Source: Symbiodinium natans
Lineage: Eukaryota > Sar > Dinophyceae > Suessiales > Symbiodiniaceae
Length of the DNA stretch: 64,000 bases
NCBI GenBank assembly: GCA_905221605.1
Contig: CAJNDS010002351.1
Span: 162,501 to 226,500 of the forward strand
Direction: 5' to 3'
In this document: positions 12,201 to 27,200 of the stretch, in pieces
Position numbering within the stretch: the stretch's first letter is position 1
How the letters are laid out: each line of letters opens with the position of its first letter
Notes under the pieces: generated by a model
Told to the model about the DNA's origin: nothing
What the model saw: only the letters and a program-made list of their open reading frames with translations
Databases searched by the model: none
Program-made: the position numbers and the translations under genes

Positions 12201-15200
12201 AGGGGTTTAGGGTTTAGGGTTTAGCCGGGTGTAGGGTTTGTTTAGGGTTTAGGGTTTAGGGTTTAGGGTTTAGGGTTTAGGGTTTAGGGTTTAGGGTTTA
12301 GGGTTTAAGGTCTAGCTGGGTTTAGGGTTTAGGGTTTAGGGTAGCTTCATGGGCCCTGAGTACGTACCGGTTGTATAGGGTAAATTAGCGGGTCGGCGTC
12401 CCCTTCGAACGGCCTGTAATTACTAAGGGACCATGTAACTACCCTAGGACTTACGTGTATTTTGCGTGTTACGACACGCGGTACAAGCCGTTTATGCCCT
12501 TACTTCAGGGTTAGGGTTTATGGCTTTAAGCTTTAAAGGACTATCGGTTTTAGAAACAGGGACGGATGAGACAGATAGATGGCAGGTACTGGCATGTTAG
12601 GCTCAGGTGCAGGTTGCCCTCAAGCCTGCAATTCAATCCCTCACCCTGCCTAAACTAAACGATACGATGGTCAGTATAACGTTCTGCTGGTGCAGAGCTC
12701 TTAGACCCTAAGCCCCAAATCCCAAACCCCAAACCCCAAACCCTAAACCCCAAACCCCAAGCCCAAAACCCTAAACCCTAAACCCTAAACTCAGCATTTT
12801 CTTCAGTGGAAGTGAGAACCAAGCCTTCAGTTGGCCCACCCTCACAGCGCACAGGCCTTGATTGTAAACGGCCTGAGAAGAATTCCCTAAACCTGGAAAA
12901 GAACCCGAAGACCCTTTAGCAAGAAGATCTCGACCCGACAAAGCCTTGTCTGTGAAGAAGACGGGTTTAGTTTAGGGTTTAGGGTTTAGGGTTTAGGGTT
13001 TAGGGTTTAGGGTTTAGGGTTTAGGGTTTAGGGTTTAGGGTTTAGGGTTTAGGGTTTAGGGGATCCCTAAGGGCTAAACCCTACGCCCTAGACCCCCAAG
13101 CCGACTAGCTTGTCTATATCGAGAGGGTGCTTACAAAACAGTGTTTAGGGCTAGGGTTTAGGGTTTAGGGTTTAGGGTTTAGGGTTTTGGGTCCAAGATT
13201 CTGGTAGAGCGGCCCTGTGCCGAGGCATCCCTCGTTGGAGAGAATACACCCTAGACCCCCAAGCCCCCTCCAAAAGTGCCAGACAAGAACCAAGGTTTCG
13301 TGAGCAGCTATGTGTACACTACATAACCAGGAATAAAGTTTCGTCGCTCTTGACAAGACAAAGTTGACGGCGGACGGCGGAGTATTGCATCATGGTTTTG
13401 TGCTAGCCTGGCCAGCGGAGGAATTAATCCACTGGAATAAACTTATACTATTTTTAATGTTCCGGAGGAGGACCCGGCGCTCTTGGAGTGAAGGAGTCTA
13501 AGGAGAAGAGGGGGTCTTCTGCTGTCTGCTTATGTTATGTTGTGAGTGCGACGAACTTTCGGCCTGCCGCAGCATGCGTTGGGGGAGTACTGGTCTTGCC
13601 GAAACTTCACAAAGGGATCTTGGCGTGCCTTCCGTAAGCGCTTTTTGCAGCAGACTCTGGCCACCAAAACGCACGCTAGACTCTGGCCACCAAAACGCAT
13701 GCTGCCTTCGATCCGTAAGCGCTTTTTGAAGCAGACTCTGGCCACCAAAACGCATGCTGCGCCGGGCCGATAGTTCGGCCCACCAACATCTTGGGCTTCG
13801 TACACCCGTACCCCGCCCTCTTCCCCATAGACTCCTGACACAAGTGGGGCTGGGGGCCTCCTCCGGAGCCTCTATAGTACTATATTTTTCAAACGGGGTA
13901 TTAATTTCTCCGCTAGCAGGCGTAGGGAAAACGCGACTTCTCGGCACTCCGCTACTCCGCGGGAGCCTTCACTGTCTGCGTGCCATCCAACATGTGCCGT
14001 GGGTCGAAACTTTCGGCCCGGGGGTGCCTTCCGTAAGCACTTTTTGAAGCAGACGCTGGCCACCAAAACGCATCCTGCATTCCGTATTTGAAGCAGACTC
14101 TGGTGACTAAAACGCATCCTGCCCGCAGACAGAAGCAGAAATCGGCGCTTGGGTCCTGGACGCCAGATTTTTAGTGGAAACGGCCTTGTGAGGAACATAG
14201 CCAGGAATAAAGTTTCGTCGCTCTTGACAAGACAAAGTTGACGGAGGACGGCGGAGTATTGCATCATGGTTTTGTGCTAGCCTGGCCAGCGGAGGAATTA
14301 ATCCACTGGAATAAACTTATACTATTTTTAATGTTCCGGAGGAGGACCCGGCGCTCTTGGAGTGAAGGAGTCTAAGGAGAAGAGGGGGTCTTCTGCTGTC
14401 TGCTTATGTTATGTTGTGAGTGCGACGAACTTTCGGCCTGCCGCAGTATAAGAGTTTAATCATCTACTAAGACATGAATGTTTTTTTATGTTGATATAAA
14501 GGTGCAGCAAACAAATATACCAATATCATATTGCAAGATACTATAACAAGCCCATAAGGTTCGAGGTCCGCCGGGCGCTCCACGCTTGGCCTCGGAGTGC
14601 CGTTCTGGCCAAGGCCACGGACGCTCGGCGGAGAAAGAACAGAAAGCAAGGCTCAGTTGGGAGTTTTTGGAAACCCTAAACCCTAAACCCCACTATTCGT
14701 GTCTTCCCTTCTTGCTGTTATATACAGAGGAGATTGTACTTAGGAAGATTTTTCAGAGGGTTGAAAGGGCTGACCTGGGAAAGGGTCGAAGTAGGTTTGG
14801 GGTTTGGGGTCCGCTTCATTGGAGTCTGGTGCGATTGTAAACTACCCTAAACTTAACCCTAAACCCCCAAAAACCCTAAACCCTACATCCCTCGAGTCGC
14901 TAAGTTCCTCGATCTCTTTGAGCATACACCCTCTTACTGGTTCCTGCCTAGGAGTGAGGGAACCAGGGTACCGTGTGGAATCCCCTTAAGAGGTTTCTCT
15001 AGGGGAGAAGAGGTACTTTATTCCTTCACTCCTCACGAACCAGAATCTGAAACCCTAAGCCCTAAACCCTCAACCCGAGAAACTGAACGCCCCACTGTAG
15101 GGGTCGGAATAAGTACTCATATTGTTCCCGTATGGTCCCTCCTTACAATTCTATTTATACTGACTATAATCAGGGCCAAAATTTTTATGCTATTTATACA

Positions 15201-18200
15201 GGCCTATACACCCTAAACCCTAAACCCTAAACCGTAAACCCCTTGCTGAGTTCCACTTCGAGCCCAGGAGCGCTCGCTGAGGGACCTGGGCCTCGGGTAT
15301 CGCGCCGACCGGGGCCCGGCCATGCGAGAGTCGGGATGTAGGAAGTTGGATTCAGCGCTTCGGGTAGAACTAGAGTGTAAAGGGCTTTGCAGGCTCTAGC
15401 TGGGAGGGCTACATGCCTGTTTTGGACATTGAGGTTTTGCGGGCTCAGGAATCTCAGATGTTTGGCCCGTCTGCCCTTTTTTTCTGGGGGGCGTGCGAAG
15501 ACAAGGCCTACATCAGTCAAGCTGCACGTCGGCTGGCCGAAGAGGCCGGGTTTAGGGTTTGCTTAGGGCTAGAGCTTTGGGGTTTGAAGTTTAGGCGAAG
15601 TTTCTTTAGCAAGTTCGCCCCCAAGTTCCTCTGCACAACTCCGCCTGTTGCCAAAGTTTCTCCCAGGGGCGACGGGTAGTTTGTGTCCCTCTCATACACA
15701 AGGCGGTGGAGGGGCGCAGGGTTCAGGGTCTTTCTTTGTAATGCTTCGGGAGACCCTGGTTCATGTCTGTTGCAAACATGGAATCACCCTGGCTGAGGGA
15801 GGTGGGGAGGCGGCTTTCCTTTTGGGTGCCCCCGCCACCTTTAGAAATGCCGTATTGGAGGCTGTCACGAGCAACCGACTGCTGTTTGGTTTTGCATGTC
15901 TCCAACACCCGGACATCTTCTTACTTTGAGCGCCAACCTAGTCCTCAAGAGCCGAACAGCTTCGGCCGCTAAGCCTCCAAACCCCAACATCATCCCTTAA
16001 ACCCTGAAGCCTAAATCCTACATTCCCCACAATCCCAGAAGTGTACCAAAAACCCGAACCCCTTGTCCCCCGCGACCTCCATCCCAAGCGCCCAAAGTAT
16101 TGAGGATGGCCGCATGCTGCGCTGGCTTCAAAGCTTCAGGCCTGACAAGCTGCACCCCCCAAAGAAAGCAAACGGGAGTCGTGGGGGGTTCTGGGTTCAG
16201 GGCTTGCGTGGAGCCCTTTTGGGGGGGGTTCGCTTGACTCTATCTAGATCTCTTCACCCTTCACAAGGCGGTGTTATGCGAGTTAAGCGTATACTCAATC
16301 ACCCCAAACACCCATAATAACCCTAAACTCTCAACCCTAAGCCCTAAGCCCTCAACCCTCAACCCCTTACTCTCAACCCTCAACCCCATAAACCCCAAAC
16401 CTAGCCTTCAGAGAGGGCGAATCCGGCAGTGGCGCCGGCAGATGCCATGGCTGCGCAGGAGTGCGCCTGCTCGGCTCCAGGGTTTGAGGTTCGAGGTTTC
16501 GTTTAGGGTTTAGGGTTTAGGGTTTAGGGGTTAGGGTTTAGGGTTTAGGGTTTAGGGCTTAGGGCTATAGGCTTAGGGTTTTCAGGTTTAGAGGTTTAGG
16601 AGTCGAATGTTGAGACCATATATCCTAAACTCCTAAAAACCTTAGCCCAGAGGGGTTGGGCCATTTTGGGCAGGTCTTCGGGCTTCCGTGGTGTGATCTT
16701 CCTGCAGCCTCTGGGGGTTGAGGGAGGAGTACAGGGTTTGGACTTGGGAATGCAGAAGTCTTGCGTGTTGTTGCAGTTTCTACTTGAGGGGCTGGGTTGG
16801 GGGCGGCTAGGTTCGAAAGAGTTATCTTCGAAGGGCCTGCGTGGGGTTTTGCTGCTAGCGCGCGTCGCGTTAGGTCTATATGATGAGGCTCTTGTTCCGG
16901 CTTGCTACTCAAAGTGTTGAATAGAACAATGTGGAAATCTTCATTCTCCTTGGGCATGTCCGATTGGAAGCATGTGCGCGCGCCCCGATGAAGTGCCAGC
17001 AAGTCTGAGCAAGGACGGGAAGCTTCAGTTCCCGATGCAAACTGGCTCCGGCGGATCCGGTCAGATCTGCGTTTACAAGAGCTCTTCCAGGTTTTGGGTT
17101 GCATTCAAATCCTCAAGCCTTGATACGTAAACCCTGAAGCCGTCAAACCCCAAAACCTGAACCCTAAACCCTAAACCCTAAACCCTACAACCCTACAACC
17201 CTACAACCTGGGTCTTCACACCCCCTAGTTGAACCCTAAACCTCCACATCCTTCAGCCCTGTAGTCTTAGGTCCTTGAAGTCCTTAAGCTCCAAGAAGCC
17301 CTGTAGCCCTAAACCCTAAACCCTAAACCCTAAACCCTAAACCCTAAACCCTAAACCCTAAGCCCTAAACCCTACAACCCTGCAACTCTAGGCTTCCTAC
17401 AACCCGACAACCCTACAACCCTAGACCCTAAACTTCACTACCACTTTAGGGTTTAGGGTTTAGGGTTTAGGGTTTAGGGTTTAGGGTTTAGGGTTTAGGG
17501 TTTAGGGTTTAGGGTTTAGGGTTTAGGGTTTAGGGTAAACTTCCCTACAACCCTAGAACGCTACACCCTAAATCCTCGAAAGCAATAACATACGCCGCCA
17601 GCACGCCGAGGTCGGAGAAGGAGAGGGAGCGGCGCTTGTCTGTGCGAGAGGAGCTTTGCTCCTTGACTGTCTTTGGCATTTCTGGGATTTTGGAACCCTA
17701 AACCCTAAACCCTAAACCCTAAACCCTAAACCCTAAACCCTAAACCCTAAACCCTAAACCCTAAACCCTAAACCCTGAACCTAGGGTTTGGGGTTAGGGT
17801 GTAGGTTATGTTTTTGGTTTACATGTTTGTGCTTGGAGGTTGGGTTTAGGGCTTTCGGATTTCTTGGGGTTTGGTGCTTTAAGGGTAAACCCATGTAGGC
17901 TTAGGGCTTTAGGGGTTGGCGGGTTTAGGGTTTAGGGTTTGGGTTTAGACCATTCAGGGCTTCAGATTAGGATTCTTGGCGGTCTGTGTGGGAAGTCTCC
18001 GCTTAGGTTGAGGGTTTAGGGTTTAGGGTTTAGGGTTTAGGGTTTAGGGTTTAGGGTTTAGGGTTTAGGGTTTAGGCTTAGGTTTAGGGTTTAGGGTTTA
18101 GGGCTTAGGGTTTAGGGTTTAGGGTTTAGGGTCTAGGGTCTAGGGTCGAGGGTCGAGGGTCTAGGGTCGAGGGTCTAGGGTTAGGGTTTAGGGTTTCGGG

Positions 18201-21200
18201 CTTAACATGAATGGCATGAGGCTTCGGAGTGTGTAGGGCCTTGTGCTTTAACAACAACCACACCCAGCTTGTCTTTGTACTTACCAGATGATGCACTCGC
18301 GGTAAGCCCTAAACCCTAAACCTAAACCCTAACCTCTAAACCCTAAACCCTAAACCCTACATGACAGCCATGCCCTACACGCCCTCATAAGAATCAAAAG
18401 GCGACGCACCCTTGCACCCCGAGGCCGGCTGCCAGGTATCGGTGCCAAGGTGGCCGACTGCGTGGCCTTGCGCCGCGACAGCGTTTCGGGTTTAGGGTTT
18501 AGGGTTTAGGGTTTAGGGTTTATTGTTTAGGGTTTGTTGTTTAGGGTTTAGGGTTTATTGTTTAGGGTTTAGGGTTTAGGGTTTAGGGTTCAGCAGCTCA
18601 TGTACTAGCTTTCACTAGTCGTTGAATTGTTAACTCATCTTCCTCTTCACCAGCAGTTCCTACCATAGTTGTATAAGAAGAATCTTCATGTTTCGTCAAT
18701 TATTCTTTTTATCAATAATCATTTTTAATATGTTTCATTTTTTATTCTTATTTGTACTATTAAATATTTTAATTTTTGTGGAATTCAACATCTGAATAAT
18801 CTTCTTGAATCCACTGATCAGTAAGAAAACAAAAAAACAGCTCATGTGTGTGGTTATAAGAGGTTCCAAGTCCTTGAAAATTTGTGAGGATTTCTTGTTA
18901 TTTATTTGTATATATTTAATTGTTGCTAAGTTGTTGTGATCAAAAACTATTCTAAACATAAAAAACTAAGGGAGCAATCCAACTACATTCGTAACACCCA
19001 TTCCTTATCATCGATCAAGAATAAAAAACTAAAGAATGATAATAAACAATTCAGTGAATCGAACATCAAATTAGAGTTGAAGGAATGTTCAAACATTGAT
19101 GGACAATACAAATTTAAATGAATCTTAAAGTTTTGTTCAATGCAAATCATTGGAAATGATTCTACCAAAATTGATGAACACAAATCATCTAGTCAGCTTT
19201 TTCATCATGTGTTGGAGAAGTACCAACCCAGAGAATCCCGCAAGTTAAGAACATGTAAAGTTATCATATTCAGCTGGACCTTAAACCCTAGCCTTGAGCC
19301 CTGAACTCGCGAGGTCTCGGGGGGTGAGGGACCCAAGGAAGCTTAGGGAAGGTTTGGGAGTGTTCCTTTTTGAAGAAGCTACAAAGGGAAGTGATCATAA
19401 TCGGCTTCTAGAGCGACTAGCACGGGTATCCTTACTATGTAATCTTCATTTCATGTGCAAGAGAATGACGCGATCATACCAGGGTTCTACAGCAAATAAC
19501 ACGGTTCTCCTTAGGTACGAGCACATGAAGCTTTCATACTTGGGTTAGATAGCAAATAATATGGCATTAGGGCTAGGGTTTAGGGTTTAGGGTTTAGGGT
19601 CTAGGGTTTGGGGTTTGGGGTTTGGGGTTTGGGGTTTGGGGTTTGGGGTTTAGCGTTTAGGGTTTAGGCCTAAAAAACCGAAACTCCCCAAACCAGACAC
19701 TCAGCTCCACCACCGCTGTTGCGCTGAAAAGGTTCGGACTTGGCTTTCACGGCGCCGTCCCAGTGGACCTCCCCTGAAACTGGAGGGTTTATGGGGCTTA
19801 CTGGGGTTGATTTGTACCTAAAGCTCTATGTGCCCCAATCCTTATATATCCCTATATAACCCATATATAGATGAACCTTCGCTTCAAAATCTTTCATGGG
19901 CCCTCAAATCCACCTTGGCTGATGCGTTAGTCAGAAGGGTTTAGGGTTTAGGTTTCTGTTTGCCTAGGAAGGGTTGATCTACCTAGAGGGTTTTGGGGGT
20001 GCTCTAAACTAGAGCTATAGGCTTAACCCCCGAAACCCTAAGCCCGAAACCCTAAATAGCTGTAGTTTGCTGGGGAGACCTATTTTTTCGGTCAAGCCCC
20101 AGACTGGTTTCGGGGCTGTGAGTTTAGGGGTTTGCCTTCAAGACCCCAAACCCACTTCTTTGCAGAATTCTTAGTATGGATCCCCTTCTAGGAATCTTAG
20201 GAACCCTACAAGAAAGTAGCTGTTTGGGGGGTTCTTAGCGTATCCTGAGAGGGGATTCATACTTACCCTAAACGCTAAACCCTAAACCCTGAACCCCTGA
20301 ACCCTAAACCCCCAAACCCTAAACCCTGTTCAAACCAGTGTCGGCTTCCGGCCTGACCGACCCTGACTCTACATAACGCAAGACGCCGAGAGTCAGTTTA
20401 GGGTTGAGGATTTAGGGTTTAGGGTTTAGGGTTTGGGGCTCACCTGCTCCATGGTTCAGTCACCAGAACACCCTCAACTCTGAACCCTAAACCATTGCCC
20501 AGTTACCAGAACACCCTACACCCTCTAAACCCGGAACCCTAAACCCTAAACCCCACAAATCCGAACCTCCCACGCTCCCGCCCTCCCAACCTCCCCCCCT
20601 TCTTCCCCCCCCCCCCGCTACCCCGGCACACAAAGTCTCATTTTGCTCTCCTGCATCTTGCTCACGCCGCCGCTGCAGTCGAGGCCCGAGATGTTGAAGT
20701 CTGAGCTCCCCATGGGCTTAGCTGCAAGCTCTGTAGGGAACTTGAAGACAGGCTAGAGAGAAGCAGCTCTCCAGCCAAGCCATGCGACTCAACACACTTG
20801 CTGCGAGCCACAGCCTTGCTCATGAAACTTGTCTTCCCAAGCTCAGCAACAGGAGTTCCATACTTGGCTTTAGGGTTTTAGAGTTTTAGGGTTTTAGGGT
20901 TTAGGGTTTAGGGTTTAGGGTCTTAGTGTCTTAGGGTCTTAGGGTTTAGGGCTTGTCACGCTGGCGCGCCATGGCTGTGGCCAATCCAGGGAAAGCGCGC
21001 CTCAACGTAGGCCAGGGCCATTGGGCCCTGGGGCCCCTGAGATGTTCAGGGTTTAGGGTTTAGGGTTTAGGGTTAAGAGTTCAGGGTTCTGTGCCCCCCA
21101 AACCTCACGCAAAGTTAGGCCAAGCAGTTGCAGAAGGTCTTGCTTCTAGGCAACCACAATCCTCAATACTGCACCCACACCTCCAGCTACCTAGACATTG

Positions 21201-24200
21201 GGCTGCATGGTATGCTACATAGTAGGTCCCTGGGGGTTGAAGCTTATAAAACTGTTCTCTTGTGATGTAACTTATACCATCCCCAAGCCCTGCAGCCCTG
21301 AGCTCTAAAAGCCCTAGTCCTAAACCCTAAACCCTAAACCCTAAACCCTAAACCCTAAACCCCCAACCCTAGACCTTGAACCCGAAAAGCACTGGACCTC
21401 TGCAAGGTCAACGTTTCGCCCTCACGCCGGAGGGCCGACTCTACCGGGCAGCCAAGGACCTTTAAACTTGCACACTTGGGGGGGGTTTAGGGTTTAGGGT
21501 TTAGGGTTCAGGGTTCAGGGTTCAGGGTTTAGGGTTCAGGGTTCAGGGTTTAGGGTTTAGGGTTTAGGGTTTAGGGTTGAGGTTTAGGGTTTAGGGTTTA
21601 GGGTGGAGGGTTGAGGGTTGAGGGTTTAGGGTTTAGGGGTTCAGAGCTGAGGGTTTCCTGTAAAAGCCCAGAACCCTGAACCCTGAACCCTAAACGCTAA
21701 ATCCCCAAGCCCATGAAGTCCCGAACCCTCTCAGAGGCAAAGACCCTCAAAATCCCAAGCCTCCCCCGCGCCCCGCCACCTTCCCGAGCCCAAAGCCTTC
21801 ACCAGGTAGGCCCGGAATGTTTTCCGTGTTCAGGGTTTTAGGGTTTAAGGGGTTTGGGGATTTAGAGGTTTAGGGTTTCAGGGTTTTAGGGTTTTAGGGT
21901 TTATGGTTTAGGGTCTTAGGGTTTTCGGGTTTCGGGAGGATTAGCTCTCACATGGTGGGCCCTATTTGCTTAGGAGCCTCCCCCCTCCCCCCCCCCAAAA
22001 GAAAAAATAAAAAGGGAATGTATGCTGGTTTGTAGGTTTAGGGCCTTGGCTGGGTTGGGCGAGTTTTGGGGTTTTGGGCCTCGAGCCCGAAACCACTGAA
22101 GCCTTCGAACATAGGATGGTGACATCGAGGGCGTCGCGGCTGCTTGTGCAGAGGGTGCCAAGTTCCTTGGGGCAGCCTTATTGTTGAGGGGTATGGGTTG
22201 AGGGGGTGGACTGTGGAGCTTTGGCTTGGGGTTTAGGGTTTAGGGTTTAGGGTTTGGGGTTTGGGGTTTAGGGTTTAGGGTTTAGGGTTTAATTAGTGGG
22301 CCCGTCGGGGTAAGTTTTTGGTGTAGGGCTTAATCCTTCCCCTGAATTTTACATGGGTGCCCGCCCCACAATGTACTACGAGCTGCGGGGGGAATAGTAA
22401 TTGGTTTCGACAGCCGCCCGCAACCCTGACACTTTCCAGTCCTAATTTCAACTCGACCCCCCTCCCAGATCGCATGCTTCTCCAGCAATGTAGAGGGTGG
22501 GTGGGGGGGGGGGGGGGAATCCTAAACCTAAAACCCTAAACCCTAAATCCTAACTCCTAAATCCTGGGCCCTAGGCCCTAAACCCTAAACCCCAAACCCC
22601 AACCCCTAAACCCTAAACCCTAACTTCGATGTGAATGGGGAGGGTGTTCAGTGGGGTGGTGAACTTCAGGACCGGCATCGTTTGCTCTATCCGTATCCTT
22701 GGTAGCCCAGTGGTAACCTTTACCCTTTTTTGTTGGTTCTGGGTTCCCTTTATAGAAGTAACCAACCCCAAAAAGGGTGCCCTTGTTATCATGTTGGACT
22801 GGCTTTAGTGAGAAGGGGCACTATTATGCGATGTTCCGGAAATCCTATAGGGGACCCCCATTGTTTAGGGTGGTCCTCAATTATGCGATGTTTGCCGGCG
22901 GGGTTGAAGGGCGGGGGGCCGGGGAGCCAAAAACTAAAAGCAGTTTTGAATAAGAAACTCCGGATTTTTTGGTGTCCAGCCTTATTTAAATTCCATTTAA
23001 AATTTCATTACGAAACAGGCCCCCAAAGAATTTTCCAAGGGAGTAGCCCACGAGCTGCCCTGATTCGCTTTAGCAAGTTGTTTCGGTGGTCCGCATTTAT
23101 GCGGAGCCCCGGCAACCGTGGAGCTACAAAGCCTGGAAAGCTTAGACCCTCAAGCTGCAAGGCTTCCCCTCAACCCTCGACCCCTAGCCGCCCTACCCCC
23201 AGCCCCGTCCCAGCCCCAGCCCACACTATTCAGGATCCCCGAAAACCCCAAAATTGTTTGGGGGGGCGGGGGGGGGGGGGGGGGGGGGGACCCTTACGTA
23301 CTAAAGCGAGTCCAACATTAATATGGTTACTGGGCTACTAAGTATCATAATCATGATCAGCAGGATTTTTCTGGGGAGGTTGACTGCTGGGGAAGTGGGA
23401 TCCCGCCCTTGCTGTCCCATCGTTAGGCGTGTTTACGGGACTAGGGCTGTGTAGCTAGCTGCGCAGGATTCCCAAACGCGGTGTATAGCTGTACAGGTAT
23501 ATCTATACGTCTACATGCACATATATGTATATCCGGCGCCTCCAAACACGAAATCACCCTCAACACAAATCCTAACAGAGATCACGTCTAGGAACTTTGG
23601 AACCCCTGGGACCCCGAACCCCAACGCCATGAAGACCCAAAAGTGCTAAAGTATGCTAAAGAAGCCCGGACACCCCAGGCCCAGAGAGCTCAATGATGCG
23701 GGTTTAGGGTTTAGGGTTTAGGGTTTAGGCTTTAGGGCCCGGAATCAGCTGAAGCCCATACATTTCAAAGCGCTGATGTCTTTCTTCCGAAGTTCAAACC
23801 CTCGGCCTAAAGTTTCCTATGGCACCGAGCCCTAAACTCCCATAGCCCCTGAACCCTAAACCCTAAACCCTAAACCCCAAACCCCAAACCCCAAACCCCA
23901 AACCCCAAACCCCAAACCCCAAACCGCAAGGCTGGATGTCCAGCACCCGGAGTTTGGCTCGCAGCCCTTGGTCATTGCCACGCTGCTTCGGTGCAACTGG
24001 GGGCTTAGGGTTTAGGGTTTAGGGTTTAGGGTTGAGGGTTGAGGGTTGAGGGTTTAGGGTTTCATGTCGTTTTTTTAAAGGGCCCTGAGGCTCTAGGGTG
24101 CAAGCATCCTTTGGGCCAGGGGAGTAGTGACATCAAACGTAAACGACAAAGACTCCCACAGCTTGCCCGGCCTCAATCCCTAAACCCTATAAAGCCTAAA

Positions 24201-27200
24201 CCCTTTAACCATTAAACCCTTAAACCCTTAATCCCCTTAAACCCTAAACCCCTGAAACCCTAAACCCCTCAAACTCTAAAACCCCTTGAACCCAAAAAAA
24301 GAACCCCAACCCCTAGACCCCGAAACCCCTAAACCCTTAAACCCATAAACCCCACAAACCTTTAAACCCTTCATCTTGGGCAACCCTAAACCCTAAACCC
24401 TAACCCCTAAAATCCTAAACCCCAAACCCTATGGGAGCCCCCCGGAATGAGTCCCGAGGCTTAATGGCCACACGGAGTGCGTGCACTACCTCCTTGAAGA
24501 GAAGGCTGGTTTCGAGTTGAGGGTTTTGGGTTTTGGGTTTAGGGTTTAGAGTCTAGGGTTTGGTCCAGGGTTTTGGGCTTTAGGGTTCAGGGTTCAGGCT
24601 TTAGGGTTTGGGGTCGGGGGGGGGCGGGGGGCTCCGGATAGTGAGGATTCAGAACCCTAGGCCCTAAGCCTCTCAGCCGCTGCGTTGGGGGATTGTGCTG
24701 GGCAGATTCCGGACTATAGGGGCTAATATAGGGAACTGCTGTACCCAAGTAGCTTCCCAACTCCACCCAACATCCATGAACGTACCCTAAACCCTAAACC
24801 CTAAACCCTAAACCCTAAACCCTAAACCCTAAACCCTAAACCCTAAACCCTAAACCCTAAACCCTAAACCCTAAACCCTAAACCTGCAGCCCGATAGCTT
24901 GCATGCCAGGCAAGCAACCGATCCCATCACCACGTGCCCTCCCTTTGCTGCGCCCCCCCCAAAGCCCAACCACTCTCTGCAGGGTTTGGGGTGGTTTAGG
25001 GTTGAGGGTTAGAGCATCATCCTTTCCTTGAAATGACGGGAATGATGCTTTACTTCTCGTATACCTCTCGTACCCTAAACCTGAACCCTCAGAGCCCGCA
25101 ACTGTTCACCTGTTTGGAGGTACGGGCGTAGCCGAGGCTCGAGCTAAACCCTAAACCCTAAACCCTAAACCCTAAACCCTAAACCCTAAACCCTAAACCC
25201 TAAACCCTAAACCCTAAACCCTAAACCCTAAACCCTACACCCTAAACCCTAAACCCTAAACCCTAAACCCTAAGCTTGAGTGTCCTTTCAGGCAGATGTG
25301 GAGCAGAGGAACAAATTCGGCTGGACCCCACTGCTCTCTGCAGCCTCGAAAGGCAATCTCATGCTGTCAGGCGCAGAGAGTCGGGAGTAGGGGGTCTAGG
25401 GTCTATAGGGTCTATAGGGTCTATAGGGTTTAGGGTTTAGGGTTTAAGGGTTTAAGGGTTTAGGGTTAGGGTTTGAGTATGGCTCAAGGGTTCATGGGGG
25501 TTGAGGTTGGGTTTGAGGGCTGCAAGCGGCCTAGAGGCTCAGGGCGAGAAGCTTCTTGCAGCATGAGTAGGAGCAGGCCTCAGGCAACCCTAAACCCTAA
25601 GCCCTAAACCCTAAACCCCAAACCCTAAACCCCAAACCCTAAACCCTAAACCCTCTTGCCGCAGGCTATTTGATTGCGAGGATGGCCGACATCCAAGTCC
25701 AGGTGCGCTCCCTGATAGGCGTAAGTCCTCATCTCCAGATCCTTTCAATCCTCACCCCCACAGTTTAGGGTTTAGGGTTCAGGGTTCAGGGTTCAGGGTT
25801 CAGGGTTCAGGGTTTAGGGTTTAGGGTTTAGGGTTTAGGGCTAAACTCTAACCCCCCCCCCTACATCCCTAAGTCCCTAAACACCTACTAGTCACAGGGG
25901 ACTCTGCCTTGGACCCCTAAGTAAGGTTGTGGCATTGGGTCTGGGGAACCTCTTGACATCTTCCTGTAAGTAAGGGAATACTGGGGCCATACTAGGAGTA
26001 CATAAGAACGGCAAGAGTTAGGGGAGCACATCCTTAGGGGTCCGAGCATGACTCTAGTGAAGCAGTGAAGGGACTAGAGGAGGGACCTTTGTAAGGGACC
26101 TTGGGGGTTATTTGGGGGGCTATTTGAGGGTTACTTGGATATATAGGGACTATCTAAGGTTTATATAGGGGTTATATAAGAAGATTAAGGGTCCCTTCGG
26201 GTCCCTCCTTATATTCCTGAAAACAGTGGGTTGGATCCAGGACAAGCTCGGGCGAACACCGCTGCACAACGCGGTGGCTGCCGGCTGCGACGAGCTGGCC
26301 AGAGGTGCCTCCATTCGTCTTGCTCAACACCTGCATTCGTCACCATATGGGGGTTTACGAAAATATCGGACCCCTATATAGATCCCCGAAATCGTAGGAT
26401 TCTCTTAGAATATGGACCCCCCACAAGGTACCCCCCAATTTCGGAAACCCCCACATATAGCTCCTACTTAAGGAGCCCTCTCAAGGAGTACGACTTCATC
26501 ACAGGCCCCTAGACTACGCACTCAAGGTGTCTACTCCCTTATGAAGGACTCTTCAGGAAGATGGCTGAACTCAGAAGAAGTCTTAGTAAGGCCCCCTGCC
26601 TTGTGTAAGGTTAAGGGACTCCACCTGGGGCCTTGAAGGTTGGGATTAGGGGACCATTGCTGCGGTGTAGGGTTTAGGATTTGGGGCTTGGGGTTTAGGG
26701 TTTAGGGTTGTCGAGGGTCTTTTGTCCGCTGCCAGCTTAAGGGAACACAGGGGTCACACTAGAGGAGTCGGAAGGGAGCCCTTCTGGGGTACAACCTCAA
26801 GGGGTACGAGAACTAGACCCGAAAACAACTGCCGTTTCGAGGCCTAAACCCTGAACCCCGAACCCTAAATAAACCCTACACCCTAAACCCCAAACACGAG
26901 GTTTAAAAGCTAAACCCTGAAATCTTGGGTTGGGTCCGCACACCTCTTGACCCTTCTCAGAATGACTGTTTGCAGTTGGGGACGACTCAAAGAGCAGCAC
27001 CCTTAATCTAGGGTTCGCGCTACTATGCTTTGATCCTTTTTTTGATTCTGGGTTCCTATTCTAGCTACTTATACGTACCTAAAAAGGTATATCCTGAATT
27101 TAGGGTTCGGGTTAAGGTTTTTTTTCTTTTTTTGTCCGGGGGGGGGGGGGGGGGGGGGGGATGCAGAGGGGTTTAGGGTTTCAAGTTCAGGAAGATTCCG

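Noticed and set aside
12859-12892. Possible OGG1 exon reading ALIVNGLRRIP
   Set aside because: Weakly like the WLxxLR segment, but exons 11 and 12 supply that region in order and in phase.
13498-13947. Minus-strand ORFs containing MRFGGQSLLQK repeats (also at 42035-42340)
   Set aside because: Translation of the 51-bp minisatellite inside a dispersed element; no evidence of a real protein.
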